A stretch of DNA of 64,000 nt from Elephas maximus indicus (taxonomy: Eukaryota > Chordata > Mammalia > Proboscidea > Elephantidae): NCBI RefSeq assembly GCF_024166365.1, contig NC_064825.1, positions 107,274,480 through 107,338,479 of the forward strand, read 5' to 3'. The notes under the pieces are model-generated. The model was given only the letters and a program-made list of their open reading frames with translations, was not told the DNA's origin and did no database searches. The position numbers and the translations under genes are program-made. This document shows, one piece after another, positions 1-11,445 of this stretch. Numbering within the stretch: the stretch's first letter is position 1; the number at the start of each line of letters is the position of its first letter.

Positions 1-1398
1 GAGGTGTTCACTCGTCTGTGCCAAGAAATATGGAAGACAGCTTCCTGGCCAATATTTATGTCTATTCCCAAGAAAGGTGATCCAACCAAACGTGGAAATT
101 ATAGGACAGTATCATTAATATCACACTCAAGCAAAATTTTGCTGAAGATTATTCAGAAACAGCTGCGGCAGTAGTATATCGACAGGGAACCACCAGAAAT
201 TCAGGCTGGTTTCAGAAGAGGACGTGGAACCAGGGATATCATTGCTGATGTCAGATGGATCCTGGCTGAAAGCAGAGAATAGCAGAAGGATGTTTACCTG
301 TGTTTTATTGACTCTGCAAAGGCATTTGACTGCATGGATCATAACAAATTATGGATAACATTGTGAAGAATGGGAATTCCAGAACACTTAATTGTGCTTA
401 TTAGGAACCTCTACATAGAATAAGAGGCAAATGTTCAGACAGAACAAGGGGAAACTGATTGGTTTAAAGTCAGGAAAGGTGTGAGTCAGGGTTACATTCT
501 TTCACCATGCCTATTCAATCTGTATGCTGAGAAAATAATACCAGAAGCTGGGCTATATGAAGAACAATGGGGCATCAAGATTGGAGCAAGGCTCATTAAC
601 AACCTGCATTATGCAGAAGGCACAACCTTACTTGCTGAAATTGAAAAGGACTTGAAGCACTTTCTAATGAAGATCAAAGACCACAGCCTTCAGTATGGAT
701 TGCACCTCAGCATAAAGAAAACAAAAATCCTCACAACTGGACCAATGAGCAGCATCATGATAAACAGAGAAAAGATTGAAGTTATCAGGGATTTCATTTT
801 ATTTGGATCCACAATCAGCACCCATGGAAGCAGCGGTCAAGAAATCAAAAGATGCATTGCATTGGGCAAATCTGCTGCAAAGGACCTCTTAAAGTGTTGA
901 AGAGCAAAGATGTCACCTTGAAGACTAAGGTGCACCTGACCCAAGCCATGGTATTTTCAGTTGCATCATATGCATGTGAAAGCTGGACAATGAATAAAGA
1001 AGACCGAAGAAAAATTGACGCCTTTGAATTGTGGTGCTGGCGAAGAATACCGAACATACCATGGACTGCCAAAAGAAGGAATAAATCTGTCTTAGAAGAA
1101 GTACAACCAGAATGCTCCTTAGAAGCAAGGATGGCAAAACTGGGTCTTACAAAGTTTGGACATGTTCTCAGAAGGGATCAGTCCCTGGAGAAGGACATCA
1201 TGCTTATCAAAGTGTAGGGTCAGGGGAAAAGAAGAAGACCCTCAACGAGTCGGATTGACACAGTGGCTGCAACAATGAGCTCAAGCATAACAATGATTGT
1301 AAGGATGGCACAGGACCGGGCAGTATTTCGTTCTGTTGTGCCTAGGGTTGCTATGAGTTGGAACCGGCTCGATGGCACCTAACAACAACAACAGCAAC
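1..1398 (+). mobile_element. RTE-clade LINE, 3' part, degenerate
   Basis: Reverse transcriptase part and 3' end of an RTE LINE that runs in from outside the window. It reads through the RT core (phrases like 'FNLYAEK' and 'NNLHYAEGTTLLAE', where the catalytic YADD has become YAEG), then the C-terminal region ('ASYACESWTMNKED', 'EVQPECSLEARM', 'FGHVLRRDQSLEKDIML'). It ends in the family tail with ctcgatggcacctaacaacaac at about 1368-1389. In-frame stops and frameshifts (for example near 360, 420 and 898) break the frame. An inactive relic. Confidence 0.9.
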
Positions 1399-1791
1399 AA
1401 CATATGCACTTATAATATTTTTTATTGAGGCAAAACTGAAAAAATATAAAATTAATCATTTAAAAGTACCTATTCAGTGGCTTTCAGTCTATTCACAATG
1501 CTGTGCAGCCATCACTTTATCTAGCTCCAAAATATTTCCACCACCCCTAGACACGACTCTCTATGGATTAAGAAATGTCTCCTCAACCTCTCTAACCCCA
1601 CTCAGCCCCTGACAACCACTAATCTGCTTCCTATGGGTTTTCCTATTCTGGTTAGTTAATATAAGTGAAAACATTGAATATGTGACCTATTGTTGCTAGC
1701 TTCTCTCACATGGCATGAGTCTCCCAGGTTGATACACATCATAGCAAGTATCAGTGCTTCATTTTTTTATGACTGAATAATATTTCATTGC

Positions 1792-1843
1792 AGACCTTTG
1801 GTTAGTAGTCGTGTTCTTAATCACTGTACCACCAGGATTCCAT
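1792..1843 (-). mobile_element. AfroSINE 5'-end fragment
   Basis: Short antisense match to the tRNA-like head of the AfroSINE ('cttaatcactgtaccaccagg' is the reverse of the head 'cctggtggcacagtggttaag'). The rest of the element is missing. Confidence 0.5.
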
Positions 1844-2245
1844 TTTGTTGCATGGATATGCCTTTTTTTTTTTTTTAATCTGTTTACCTGTTGATGGTCA
1901 TTTGGGTTGTTTTTACTTGTTTCGCTGTTGTGACTACTGCTGCTATGAACATTTGTGGACAAGAATTTGTTTGAATACCTGTTCTCAATTCTTTTAGGCG
2001 TATACCTAAAAGGGGATTTGCTGCATCGAAAGGTAATTCTGTATTTACCTTATTGTGGAACCATCAAATGGTTTTCCATGGTGGCTGCAAACTTTACAAT
2101 CTCACCAACAGTGTGTGAGGCTTCCAATTTCTCCCAACTCTCTTAAACACTTTATTTTCAATTTTTTTTAATTATTGCTTTCATTCTCATTGGTGTGAAA
2201 TGGCATCTCATTGTGATTTTTATTTGACTTTCTATAATGTCTAAA

Positions 2246-2420
2246 GGAAACCCTGGTGGCATAGTGGTTAAGTGCTACAGCTGCTATCCAAAGGGCTGGA
2301 AGTTCAAATCTACCAGATGCTCCTTGGAAAATCTATGGAGCAGTTCTACTCTGTCCTATAAGGTCTCTGTGAGTCAGAATTGACTCAATGGCTCTGGGTT
2401 TGTTTTTTTGTTTGTTTTTT
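2246..2420 (+). mobile_element. AfroSINE (tRNA-derived SINE)
   Basis: Complete element. The tRNA-like head has an A box ('ggcatagtggttaagtg') and a B box ('gaagttcaaatct'), followed by the body 'ctccttggaaaatctatgg' and the RTE-like tail 'gtgagtcagaattgactcaatggc'. It is flanked by the target-site duplication tataatgtc, ending just before 2246 and starting near 2421, inside the old L1. Confidence 0.9.
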
Positions 2421-2572
2421 TATAATGTCCATGAGCATCTTTTCATGTTCTTATTGACCATAATGTATATTTTCTTTGGAAAAATATTTATTCAATGTGT
2501 TTACTAGTTTTTTAATTGGGTTGGATGTCTTTTTGTGGTTGAGTGATAAGTGTTTTTTATATAATCTGGATT

Positions 2573-2733
2573 AAAAAAAAATTGCCATTGAGTTGATTCT
2601 GACTCATAGTGACTCTATAGGACAGAGCAGAATTGTCCCACAGAGTTTCCAAGGACAGCCTAGTGGATTTGAACTGCTGACGTTTTGGTTGGCAACCAAG
2701 CACTTAACCACTATACCACCAGCATTTTCAGTG
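2573..2733 (-). mobile_element. AfroSINE, antisense
   Basis: Antisense copy: the tail appears first ('ccattgagttgattctgactcatagtgac'), then the body, then the head ('cacttaaccactataccacca'). Inserted in the same old L1. Confidence 0.88.
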
Positions 2734-3608
2734 ACCCTACTGTGAACCTTAATTAGATATATGATTTGCAAATATATTTTCCAATGTCTTTTCACTTTTT
2801 TTTGTATTAGAAAAACTTTATGTTTTATTTTTTTATCGTGTTTTGGTTTCTATAGTTTTGTAGTATGCTTTGACATTGCAAATTCTCCAAATTTGCTCTT
2901 CTTTTTCTAGATTATTAGAGTTATCTGAGCCTCTTTCCATCATGTATGGATTTTAGGATCATCTTTTTTCTCTTCTGAAAAAAAAAAATCTATTGACATT
3001 TTGCTAGGGACTGCATTAAATATACAGAAATTTTACATTTGGAGAGTATCATCAACGTTTTGTAGTTTTCAGTGTATAAGTCTTGCAAATTTTTTGTTAA
3101 AGTTATCAACATTTATTTTATCTTCATTGATAATATTTTTAATATATTGCGTTTTTGATTGTGTTTTCATATTGTACAGCACTAGTTTTTTTTTTTTTAG
3201 TATGTAGAAATGCAACTGATTTATATGTGTTGATATTACATACTACAACTTTGCTGAATATTTTCTGTAAGCTCAAGACTTTTTTTCTAGATTCTTTACA
3301 ATTTTTCTATTTGTTAGACCACACCATCTACAAAAAGAGATCATTTTATTTTCCCTCTCCAATTTGAATCCTTTAATCTTTTTCTTGGCTAATTTCTCTG
3401 GGCAGAAAGGCTAGTGCAATATATAATAGAAACGGCAGAAGTGGTATCGTTGTCTTGTTCCTGAACTTGGGAGAAAACTTACTATCAGCTTTATAACCTT
3501 CACATCCCTTTCTGTGGTTTCTAACATTTAACCAAAATAATTTTAGTTTCTCATTACATGATATGTCGTTACTAAATCCCTTAACAAAATTGGTTGTAGT
3601 TCCAGGCA

Positions 3609-4043
3609 CCATCAACTGTCAGTTTGTCATACTGCAGTGGCTTGCATGTTCCTGCGATACTAGAAGCTACGCCACTGGTATTTCGAATACCAGCAAGGTC
3701 ACCTGTGGTGGACAGGTTTCATCAGAGCTTCCAGACTAAGACTGGAAAAAGAACCTAGCTACCTACTTCTGAAAAAATGGGCTAGTGAAATCCTTATGGA
3801 TAGCTCATACTTTGGACATGTTTCCAGGTGGGACCAGTCCCCAGAGAACTTCATGCTTGGTAAAGCAGAAGGTCAGCAAAAACGAGGAAGATCCTCAATG
3901 AAATGGATTGACACGGTGGCTGGAACAATGGGCTTAAACTTAGCCTAATTGTGAGGTTGGTGCAAGACTGGGAACTGTTTCATTCTGTTGTACATAGGGT
4001 CGCTATGAGTAGGACCCAACTTGACAGTACCTAACAACAACAA
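3609..4043 (+). mobile_element. Internally deleted RTE derivative (non-autonomous)
   Basis: About 190 bases of RTE 5' leader ('aagctacgccactggtatttcg', 'ggacaggtttcatcagagcttcc') are joined near 3806 directly to the RTE 3' end ('tttggacatgtttccaggtgg' through 'cctaacaacaac'). All endonuclease and RT sequence is absent. The whole unit is flanked by the direct repeat ttccaggca (3600-3608 and 4044-4052), so it inserted as one already-deleted piece. This supports a non-autonomous RTE family or a one-off deleted template. Confidence 0.8.
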
Positions 4044-4052
4044 TTCCAGGCA

Positions 4053-4235
4053 AAATAGTTGAAGATAAGTCATAGTCATGAATATAAACAAACAGAACAA
4101 TAAACTAACCTACAAAGTTTGACATACTTAATTATTTCCTCTGAAAGGACAAGTTTAGAAAGATGGGGTAGCTAAATATACATTTAATAGTAGTCTCTAA
4201 TGAGCTCTATAACTTATTAAATGTTGTTATTGTTG
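4053..4235. other. Unique-looking AT-rich spacer with L1 end
   Basis: The sequence just after the RTE derivative continues the interrupted old L1, since the target-site duplication marks the join. Beyond that I see nothing recognisable. Confidence 0.4.
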
Positions 4236-5045
4236 GATTGGGGAAGACTCATTAACAACCTGCTATATGCAGATGATACGACCATGCTTGCTGAAAGTGA
4301 AGAGGACATAAAGCACTTACTGAGGAAGATCAAAGACTATAGCCTTCAGTATGGGTTATACCTCAACATAAAAAAGACAGAAATCCTCACAACTGGACCA
4401 ATGAGCAACATCATGAAAAATGGAGAAAATATTGATGTTGTTAAGAATTTCATTTTATTTGGCTGCACAATCTACAACCATGGAAACAGCAGTCAAGAAA
4501 TCAAACCACTTATTGCATTCAACATATCTGCTGCAAAATACCACGTCAAATTGTTAAAAAGTGAAGGTGTCACTTTGAGGACTAAGGTGCGCCTTACCCA
4601 AGGCATGGTATATTTAATCATCTCATATGCATGAGTAACTTAGACAACGAATATAGAAGAACAGAGAATAATTGATACTTTTGAATTACGGTATTGGAAA
4701 GAACATTGAATATAACAGGGGCTGCCAGTATAAAGAACAAAACCTTCTTGGAAGAACTACAGCCAGAAGGCTCGTTAGACATGAGAATGGTGAGATTTCA
4801 TCTCATAGTCTTTGAATATGTTATCAGAAGGGGCTTATCCCTGGAGAAGGACATCATGCTTGGTAAGGTAGAGGGTTGGCAAAAGAGAGAGAGACCTTCA
4901 ATGACTTGGACTGACACAGTGGCTGCCACAATGGGCTCAAGCACTGCGACTATTGTGAGGATAGCCCAGAATGGGAAGTGTTTCATTTTGTTGTACCTAG
5001 GGTCTCTATGAGTTGTTACCAATTTGAATGCATCTAACAACAACA
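4236..5045 (+). mobile_element. RTE LINE, 3' half, with intact YADD motif
   Basis: 5'-truncated RTE copy. It starts in the RT palm domain with the catalytic motif in frame ('LLYADDTTMLAESEED', about 4260-4307), continues through the C-terminal region and ends at 'catctaacaacaacaa'. The first reading frame is open for 4221-4634, then broken. A dead copy, but with an unmutated catalytic motif. Confidence 0.9.
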
Positions 5046-5351
5046 ATGATGTTATTACTATATTACAATTATATGGTTTTATTATAAATATATGTGCTCC
5101 AAACGCTGCTGAATCTATGTCATACCAGTGTATAATAAGTTTCATGTGTATCTTCCAATTTTGGGAAGTAGGATCTTCTCTAATCTACTTTAGTTTAAAA
5201 TCACATGGGGGGATTATTTTTTCTATTTTTTTTTCTAGTATGAAGAAAGAGACTCCATTCTGTCTACAAGCAATATAATTTGTCTAGATAATGCCTTATG
5301 AAAACTAATATCAATACCTCTGTTTCTTCCTGGAAGAGATTTCTAGACTAA
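5046..5351 (+). other. OR1 5' flank, paralogous to OR2 5' flank
   Basis: About 300 bases align by eye with 18660-18946 upstream of OR2: shared phrases include 'tggttttattataaatatatgtgctccaaac' versus 'tagttttattataaatacatatgctccaaac', and 'tttcatgtgtatcttccaat' versus 'tttcatatggatcttccaat'. It ends in the position of the coding-exon splice acceptor, which is altered here: 5331-5333 reads TGG where OR2, OR4 and OR5 read CAG. Confidence 0.75.
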
Positions 5352-6330
5352 ATGGGGCAGCGAAATCTAACAACGCTGACTAAATTCATTATACTAAGAG
5401 TCACAGAGCAAATTGAAATACAGTTCCCTCTTTTTGGCAGCTTCCTTGTCTTCTACATGATCACACTATTGGGCAACCTAGGCATGAGCATCTTGACCTA
5501 GGTGGTCTCCCACCTACACACATCTATGTATTTTTTTTTTAATCAGAAACTTGTCCTTGATTGATCTTGATAACTCTGCTGTTGTTTAGCCTAAGATAAA
5601 ATCCTAATTTAATTTTGAATCAAAATACCATTTTCTATTATGCATGTGCCAGACAGACGGCTTTCTTCCTCTTGTACATTATTTGTATATTTTATATCCT
5701 GGCAACCACGGCCTATGACCATTATGTGACCATCTGTAACCCAATGCTCTACAATACTGTCTTGTCCCAGAGACTTTGTCACGTGCTTGTTGGTATTCCA
5801 CACCTCTTCAGTACCTTTTAGTCTCTGATTCTCAACAGTAAGGTATTTACATTGACCTTCTGTGATACTTACGTCGTTGTTCGTTTCTATTGTGATGATG
5901 TTCCCTTAATACCTTTTCTCTGCTTGAATGCATGAGAAATTGAATTATTGATCATAATGTTTTCAGCGTTTAATGTGATTTCAATCCTCATGGAATCGAC
6001 TCTACAGCAGTGGGTTAGTGGATTGCTGGGAGTGTTTGCTGACTTATGCTGATTCTGATAGCCATATTTCAAATGCATTCTGCTGAGGGCAGGAAAAAAG
6101 CTTTCTCCACATGTGGTTCTCATCTGAAAGTGATGGTTTTGTTCTATGGGCCTATACTATTATGTACCTGCAGCCTGAATCTGCTCATTCTTATCATAAC
6201 AAAAAAATAGCTTCTGTGTTTTATACTTTATCCATTCTTATGTTTAACCCCTTCATATACAGCTTAAAGAACAAAGAGGTAAAAATGCTTTCCAATCATC
6301 TTTAAGAAACAACGCAAAATTTGTACTTCA
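5352..6330 (+). pseudogene. Olfactory receptor pseudogene OR1 (OR8K-like)
   Basis: Degraded class II olfactory receptor. The ATG at 5352 aligns with the start of OR4 and the N-terminal 'GQRNLT' glycosylation site is present. Breaks include a stop (TAG, about 5500) at the end of TM1, an expanded T run near 5529-5540 that shifts frame, CAG to TAG at 5819-5821, an insertion resembling a SINE tail near 5990-6025, and a one-base deletion near 6160 in TM6/TM7. Fragments remain readable: 'ATTAYDHYVTICNPMLYN' (the DRY motif mutated to DHY) and the '[11 protein letters not shown]' end of TM7. The splice acceptor is also lost. By flank similarity it is the sister of OR2. Its antisense frames carry no meaning. 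Confidence 0.9.
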
Positions 6331-6965
6331 CACTCAATATGCAATATTTTCTAAAAACCTATGAAAAAATGCAAATGTCATGATAATTTTTTAGCAGATA
6401 TAACTGCATTCTCACTTTGGAGATTTTAAATTAAATGTCTTTTCCTTCCCAAGATTTTTTATAGATGATAACTTATAGAGAACATGGTGAAAAACTATTG
6501 TCAGAACCAGAAGAACTTTTACACATTTTCTAAATCATACTTCCAGTGAATTTAGATAATTCTATATCAGTAAATATGAAAAGCATCATATAAACAGGAC
6601 AAATAAGTCTAGGACGATTTTTTTTTTTTTACTGAACACTATATGCCATACAAAAAGCATTATGTTAAAAATGGTAACATTCTGAATTTATACACATTCT
6701 TATGAAGTAATATACACTTCTGCCATTATTTCATCTTGTCGTTTCTGTTAGATGCTATTGAGATGCCTCCAGCTCATGACGATCTTCTACACAACCAAAC
6801 AATACGTCCCCGAATCTTGCATGCCTTCGTGATTGTTGATACGTTTGAGTCCATTGTTGCATCGTAGTCACTATAAATTTTTAGGCTTAGTTACTATAAA
6901 TCTTTGGGGACAAATATTTGTTTTATTTGAAGTTCTTGTTCCTTTCAAATAAACAAATATCTTCC
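6331..6965 (+). other. OR1 3' flank (duplicated unit)
   Basis: AT-rich, no gene. Parts match the 3' flanks of OR2 and OR4 (for example 'ggtgaaaaactattgtcagaaccagaagaac' here and 'ggtgaaaaactattttaagaaccagaagaa' near 20668). It lacks the ERV LTR that sits in the OR2 copy after 20794. Confidence 0.6.
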
Positions 6966-6968
6966 TAT

Positions 6969-7502
6969 AGTTGTGTTGTTGTTGTTAGGTGCCATCGAGT
7001 TGGTTCCGACTCATAGCGACCCCGTGTACCACAGAAGGAAACACTGCTGGTCCTGCGCCATCCTTACAATGGTTGTTATGCTTGACCCCATTGTTGCAGC
7101 CACTGTGTCAATCTCTCTTGTTGAGGGTCTTCTCTTTTCCACTGACCGTATACTTTATCAAGCATGATGTCCTTCTCTGGGGACTGATCCCTCCTGACAA
7201 CATGTCCAAAGTATGTAAGACGCAGTCTCACCATCCTTGCTACTAAGGAGCATTCTGGTTGTACTTCGTCCAAGGCAGATTTGTTCATTCTTTTGCCAGT
7301 CCATGATATATTCAATATACTTCACCAACACCACAATTCAAAGGCATCGATTCTTCTTCAGTCTTCATTATTTATTGTTCAGCTTTCACATGCTTATGAT
7401 GAGATTGAAAATACCATGTCTTGGGTCAGGCGCATCTTAGTCTTTGAGGTGACATTTTTGCTTTTCGACACTTTAAAGAGGTCCTTTGTGCAAATTTGCC
7501 CA
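6969..7502 (-). mobile_element. RTE LINE 3' end, minus strand
   Basis: Begins with the reversed tail 'ttgttgttgttaggtgccatcgagttgg' and runs back through the conserved C-terminal coding region ('ggactgatccctcctgacaacatgtccaaagta'). Single-base breaks are scattered through it. Confidence 0.88.
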
Positions 7503-7562
7503 ATAGGGTCGTTACAAGTCAGGATCGACAGGACAGCAATGAATTTGTTTGGTTTCCTATAG
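7503..7562 (+). mobile_element. AfroSINE 3'-tail fragment
   Basis: Only the tail survives ('atagggtcgttacaagtcaggatcgacaggacagcaatg...ggttt'), abutting the minus-strand RTE. Confidence 0.55.
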
Positions 7563-8345
7563 TTAGTGCTTGTTTAATCTTAGACACATAAATTAAGAAT
7601 GTAATTACAAGAGAAAATTCTCAAACAAGTTCTGTTGTTTACACACACACACACAAAATAAAAGTTTTTTACTTCCTATTTAGCCTTGGCATGGAATGAA
7701 TTCTGAGAAAAACTTGTGAACTAATAAATATGATGACTAGTAAAACAAGCACGTAGAGAAATTTAACCATAATACTGGCAGTCTTTCTTACCCTATTTGT
7801 TGATTTTGGCCTAGTCTCCACAGGAACTTGTGCCACTAATCTAGAGAAGTACAAAGTTCGATACATCCAAAGTGCATTTTCCTTCATTTTCTTGGGAATC
7901 AAACAATATTTAACACAGCTAGAAAATACACACAATACCCCATAATGAACTAAAACAGAGACCTCATCATAAATATGGAAAGATAATACATCTTTAATAT
8001 AGATAGATGTATGGATAATACATCATAAATATAGAAAGATAATAGAAGTACAAATTAAAACAGTTTGAGCAATCAGAATGACAAGCTTGGGAAACTACTG
8101 TAGGAATACAGAGGTAAACAGAAATCTATTTACCTGTAATCTTATCACCTTATTAATAAAATTACAGATTTAGGGATAGTTTTAATTTGCATTAATGAGT
8201 ACAGGAATACTACTCTACATGTGGCATAGATATAATACATAGAGTTAGCACATAAATAATTAGAGGAATCCAAAATAAAAAATAGACAAATATGGTCTAT
8301 GGCATTTGAGACTATTAACAAACTAAAAAAATTCATCAAAAAGAA
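7563..8345 (+). other. OR1-unit 3' flank segment, paralogous to 40430-41080
   Basis: No gene. Long matches with the region downstream of OR4: 'ctagtctccacaggaacttgtgccactaatctagagaagtacaaa' here against 'ctagtctccacaagtatgtgtgccactaatccagagaagtacaaa' near 40637. This shows that the OR1 and OR4 units share several kilobases of 3' flank. Confidence 0.7.
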
Positions 8346-8612
8346 AAATATGAGCTCAAGGGAATTTGACTTTAGTTAGTAAAATACTGTGACAAATTTC
8401 AGCTACTACAGTCTCCTCAAAGTCCAGTGTGTGTGCCCTGGGTTTAAAGCGCTCATTCTTCTTTGCTTGGAGTGCCCTGAAGTCCAGAAGTGCCTGAATT
8501 CCAGTAAGTGGCTCAGTCCAGGTTACCAGGAATGTCTTGGGGCTTACCTCCGTTGTTCTCTGTCTCTTAGGAATCAAGTTCCTGTTCTACTTGTAAAATG
8601 TCTGAATACTTT

Positions 8613-8867
8613 TGTCTGCTGCATTTTTTTTTTTTTTGCAATTTTCTAGTCATTTGTGGAAATAAGTCTGATCCTAAAAAACCAAAGCCAACACCAGTTA
8701 CCACTGAGTAAATTCTGACTCATAGCAACCCCATGTGTGTCAGATGTCTGCTACATTTTTTTTTTTTTGCAATTTTCTAGTCATTTGTGGAAATAAGTCT
8801 GATCCTAAAAAACCAAAGCCAACCCCAGTTACCACTGAGTAAATTCTGACTCATAGCAACCCCATGT
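8613..8867 (+). repeat. Tandem duplication, about 131 bp, two copies
   Basis: Copy 1 (8613-8744) and copy 2 (8745-8867) are nearly identical. I see a G/A change after 'tctgct', an A/C change in 'ccaacaccag/ccaaccccag' and a one-base T-run difference. The unit includes the end of an antisense SINE, so it arose after that insertion. Recent, or an assembly artefact. Confidence 0.85.
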
Positions 8868-9000
8868 AGAACTGTGCTCCTTACAATTTCCAGTGGCTGA
8901 TTTTTCAGAAAAAGATCACAACACCATTCTACTGAGACGTCTCTGCCAACCTATTTGTTAGTAACCCAGCACTTAACCATCTAAGTCACCCAGAGATTCC
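8684..9000 (-). mobile_element. AfroSINE variant (long body), antisense
   Basis: Tail 'ctgagtaaattctgactcatagcaacccc', body with 'gtggctgatttttcagaaa', and head 'cacttaaccatctaagtcacccagag'. Its 5' part (tail side) has been duplicated by the tandem repeat described separately. Confidence 0.7.
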
Positions 9001-9529
9001 TAGTGACATAATGGAAGGGAATACAAACCTGAAAAATTTTTATTAGAAATATGTATACCTTTTTCTAATTCCAGACAGAAATGTTAAACTTTTAAAAAGA
9101 CAGCAGGCATTCAGTGCATGATATAAGTCCTTCAATACCATGGTTGATGACTAGTAAGGCTTAGGCTAAAAAACTGAAAGTACTCTGTGTGGGGAAAAGA
9201 AAGGAATTTAATTAATTCTCAGAGTGGAAGAAAGAAGCCAGAGCTGTAGAGAGGCAATGCAATGACTCTCTCTCTAGTCTCATAAATATCCAATAAATTT
9301 ACACAATTCAAGAAATTATTTGATTAGCCATTCATTTTTATTGAAATAAAGAATGACCTGTGTCAAGTAGGTTGGCCAATTAAATATGTTAATTTGAAGA
9401 ATGAAAATGCTCAATAAAGCCTTAGAACAGAAGTCAGAGTGTTTTTTAAACTCACTTTATTAATTCCCTTTATCTATAGTCTAATTTTTTTGTTCTTAGA
9501 ATTACTATGAATAAAGGGACGCCAGTGAA

Positions 9530-11445
9530 AATGGTGAAGTCCAAAGCTATAAAGGCATGTTCCTCCACAGAAACACTAAAAAAATAAGGAAAAAAAAAAA
9601 ACAGCCCCAATAAAACTTGTCAGAACTCTAAAAAGTAATCCAAAGTTTATCAAAGCCAGATGAAGCTGAATCAAGAAAAAGACAGCTAAAACAGAGTAGG
9701 AGAGCTTTGTGGTGTTTTTACTTTGCTTATTACTTCTTCCTCTTTGGTGCAGTGGTAGGTGGTCTGGAAGACATCGGCCTACCTTACAAGTGTGAGCACC
9801 TGCTTCCAGATGGAACAGGAAGGACCCTGTTCACAGGAACTGTGTTTATCTCTTTGGACTTTTCTGTGGGTTTCTTAAGCAATGACACAAGTCTTTCGAC
9901 GTTTTTTTTCCCCCTAACTGGAGACTCTCTCAGGCAAAAAATAGCTAAACTGGGACATTCCACACAATAAATAAATAAATAAGAAAGACAAATGAACAGA
10001 CATTTGCTGCCTGGGATAAAGTATTACAGTCAAAGAAAAAAAACCACAGAAGGAAAAGGTGAGGAAACAATTATTTTCTTTCTTTACTTTCTCTTATCTT
10101 TTTTTTTTTTTTTCCTTAAACTAATTTTACTGAAAGGTGATATGCTCTTGGCATTATTTTAGACATTAGAGAAAAAGAATTGTCAAAAGTGTTGGGGCAT
10201 CCATTTTTTAAAAGATTGAAGAAAATATAAGCCTCCCTACCAAAAAAAAAAAGCATGTTTATAAGAATCTCTACAGATGCTGCTCTAAAAATAAGAAACA
10301 TTTCAAAACTGATTGTTTAAATCACAGGCAAACAAATATATATTCACCATGGGGGAAAAAGGAGAAGAATGCTAAAATTAAACCGACAAGGGAAAAACAG
10401 TTGTATGATTTCCTGAGGGTATTTGGCAATCTCTGTAACAGAATCTTGAGTTTTAACCAGGGCTTTTATGATTCCACTGTTGAAAGCAAATGGAAGTTTG
10501 GAGAAAATATATGCAATAATAGTAACAGGTTTTTGACAGCTGTCAGCCACAGGACCATGATCTGTGAGAGAAGGGAGGCATTTGCTGTTCCCACACATCA
10601 GGGTTGGTGAGGGAGGTGGGCACAAGAAGAGTTTTAATTTTGTTGAGATAAGGACACAAATCCAGAGTCTGGAAAGGTGAAGATGTTTGGAATATATGAA
10701 GCTGGGTAATGGACTAAGAAATGAAGGCAATAAAGGTACAAAAAATACATCTTTGGCCAATTACAGACTTTGTATGAACCCTAAACAACACACGCTAGGC
10801 TGAGAATTCCTAAGGTCAGGGGATAAGCAACTACCAGGAAAGTGAAAGAGCCAGGAGCATGTACAATGGAAGCCTAGTAGAGCTCACAACAACTTAGGAT
10901 ATGTTAAAAACCTGCCATGCCACAGTGAGTAAAATCGTTGAAAGCAAGGCTCTCCGTGGAGACAGCGGAAGTAAAAGAACTAAACTGGCACTTAAGAAAA
11001 GGCTCTACTAAACTCCACTCTAACAAAGCTCAAAATTAAACCTCAAAAGGATTAAGCTGATGTGCAAGTATTTAAACTGGTGGCCAAAACACAATGCTGG
11101 CTAAAGAAAGGCCAAAATGTCCATAGACTTATAGTGCAATGTTCACAGTGTACAGCATCCAAAGAAGTATTTCTTGGTAAGTTAAAAAACAGGGAGATAT
11201 TAACCATAACTCTGAGAAAAATCAGTCATCACTAGTGTATCCCGGAATTACCGACTTGATGAAACTAGCAGACAAGAACTTCAAATAATTATAAACATTT
11301 GCAAAGATTTAAAGGTAAGCTTAAGCATAAAAAATATATAAATTATAATAAAGACGAAAATTGAAATTGTGTAACAGAATATAACATCTGAAATGAAATT
11401 TTTACTGGATAGACTTTAAAGCAGATTAGACATTTTTCCCAGTCT
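9530..11445 (+). mobile_element. Old L1 5' region, + strand (probable)
   Basis: No intact frame. Phrases such as 'gatgaaactagcagacaagaacttcaaataattataa' and 'acatctgaaatgaaatttttactggatagac' are typical of the 5' UTR/ORF1 junction of old L1M elements. The earlier part (9530-10780) is less certain and includes A-rich runs. The 87-codon frame at 9707 is part of this relic, with no support as a gene. Confidence 0.5.

Larger units (their letters stand above)
1405..3599 (-). mobile_element. Old L1 (L1M-like), 3' part, minus strand
   Basis: The + strand shows the typical antisense L1 3' region: 'ttcagtggctttcagtctattcacaatgctgtgcagccatcac', 'cagcccctgacaaccact', 'ttttaattgggttggatgtc' and 'agatatatgatttgcaaatat'. 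Continuity is broken by a SINE fragment near 1792-1843, two SINEs (2246-2420 and 2573-2733) and an RTE-derived element after 3608. The quoted strings are matches by eye to mammalian L1M elements. No open frame survives. Confidence 0.75.
8346..9500 (+). other. OR1-unit distal 3' flank, paralogous to 62510-64000
   Basis: Matches the right end of the window: 'cctgaagtccagaagtgcctgaattccag' versus 'cctgaagtccagaaagtgccgcagttccag', and the 'gaaaggaatttaatt...gtggaagaaagaagccagagc' block. It holds an antisense SINE and a 131-base tandem duplication. No gene. Confidence 0.65.

Noticed and set aside
9707-9970. 87-codon frame with a hydrophobic start (signal-peptide-like)
   Set aside because: Lies in a probable L1 5' region; no homologue recognised and no gene context.
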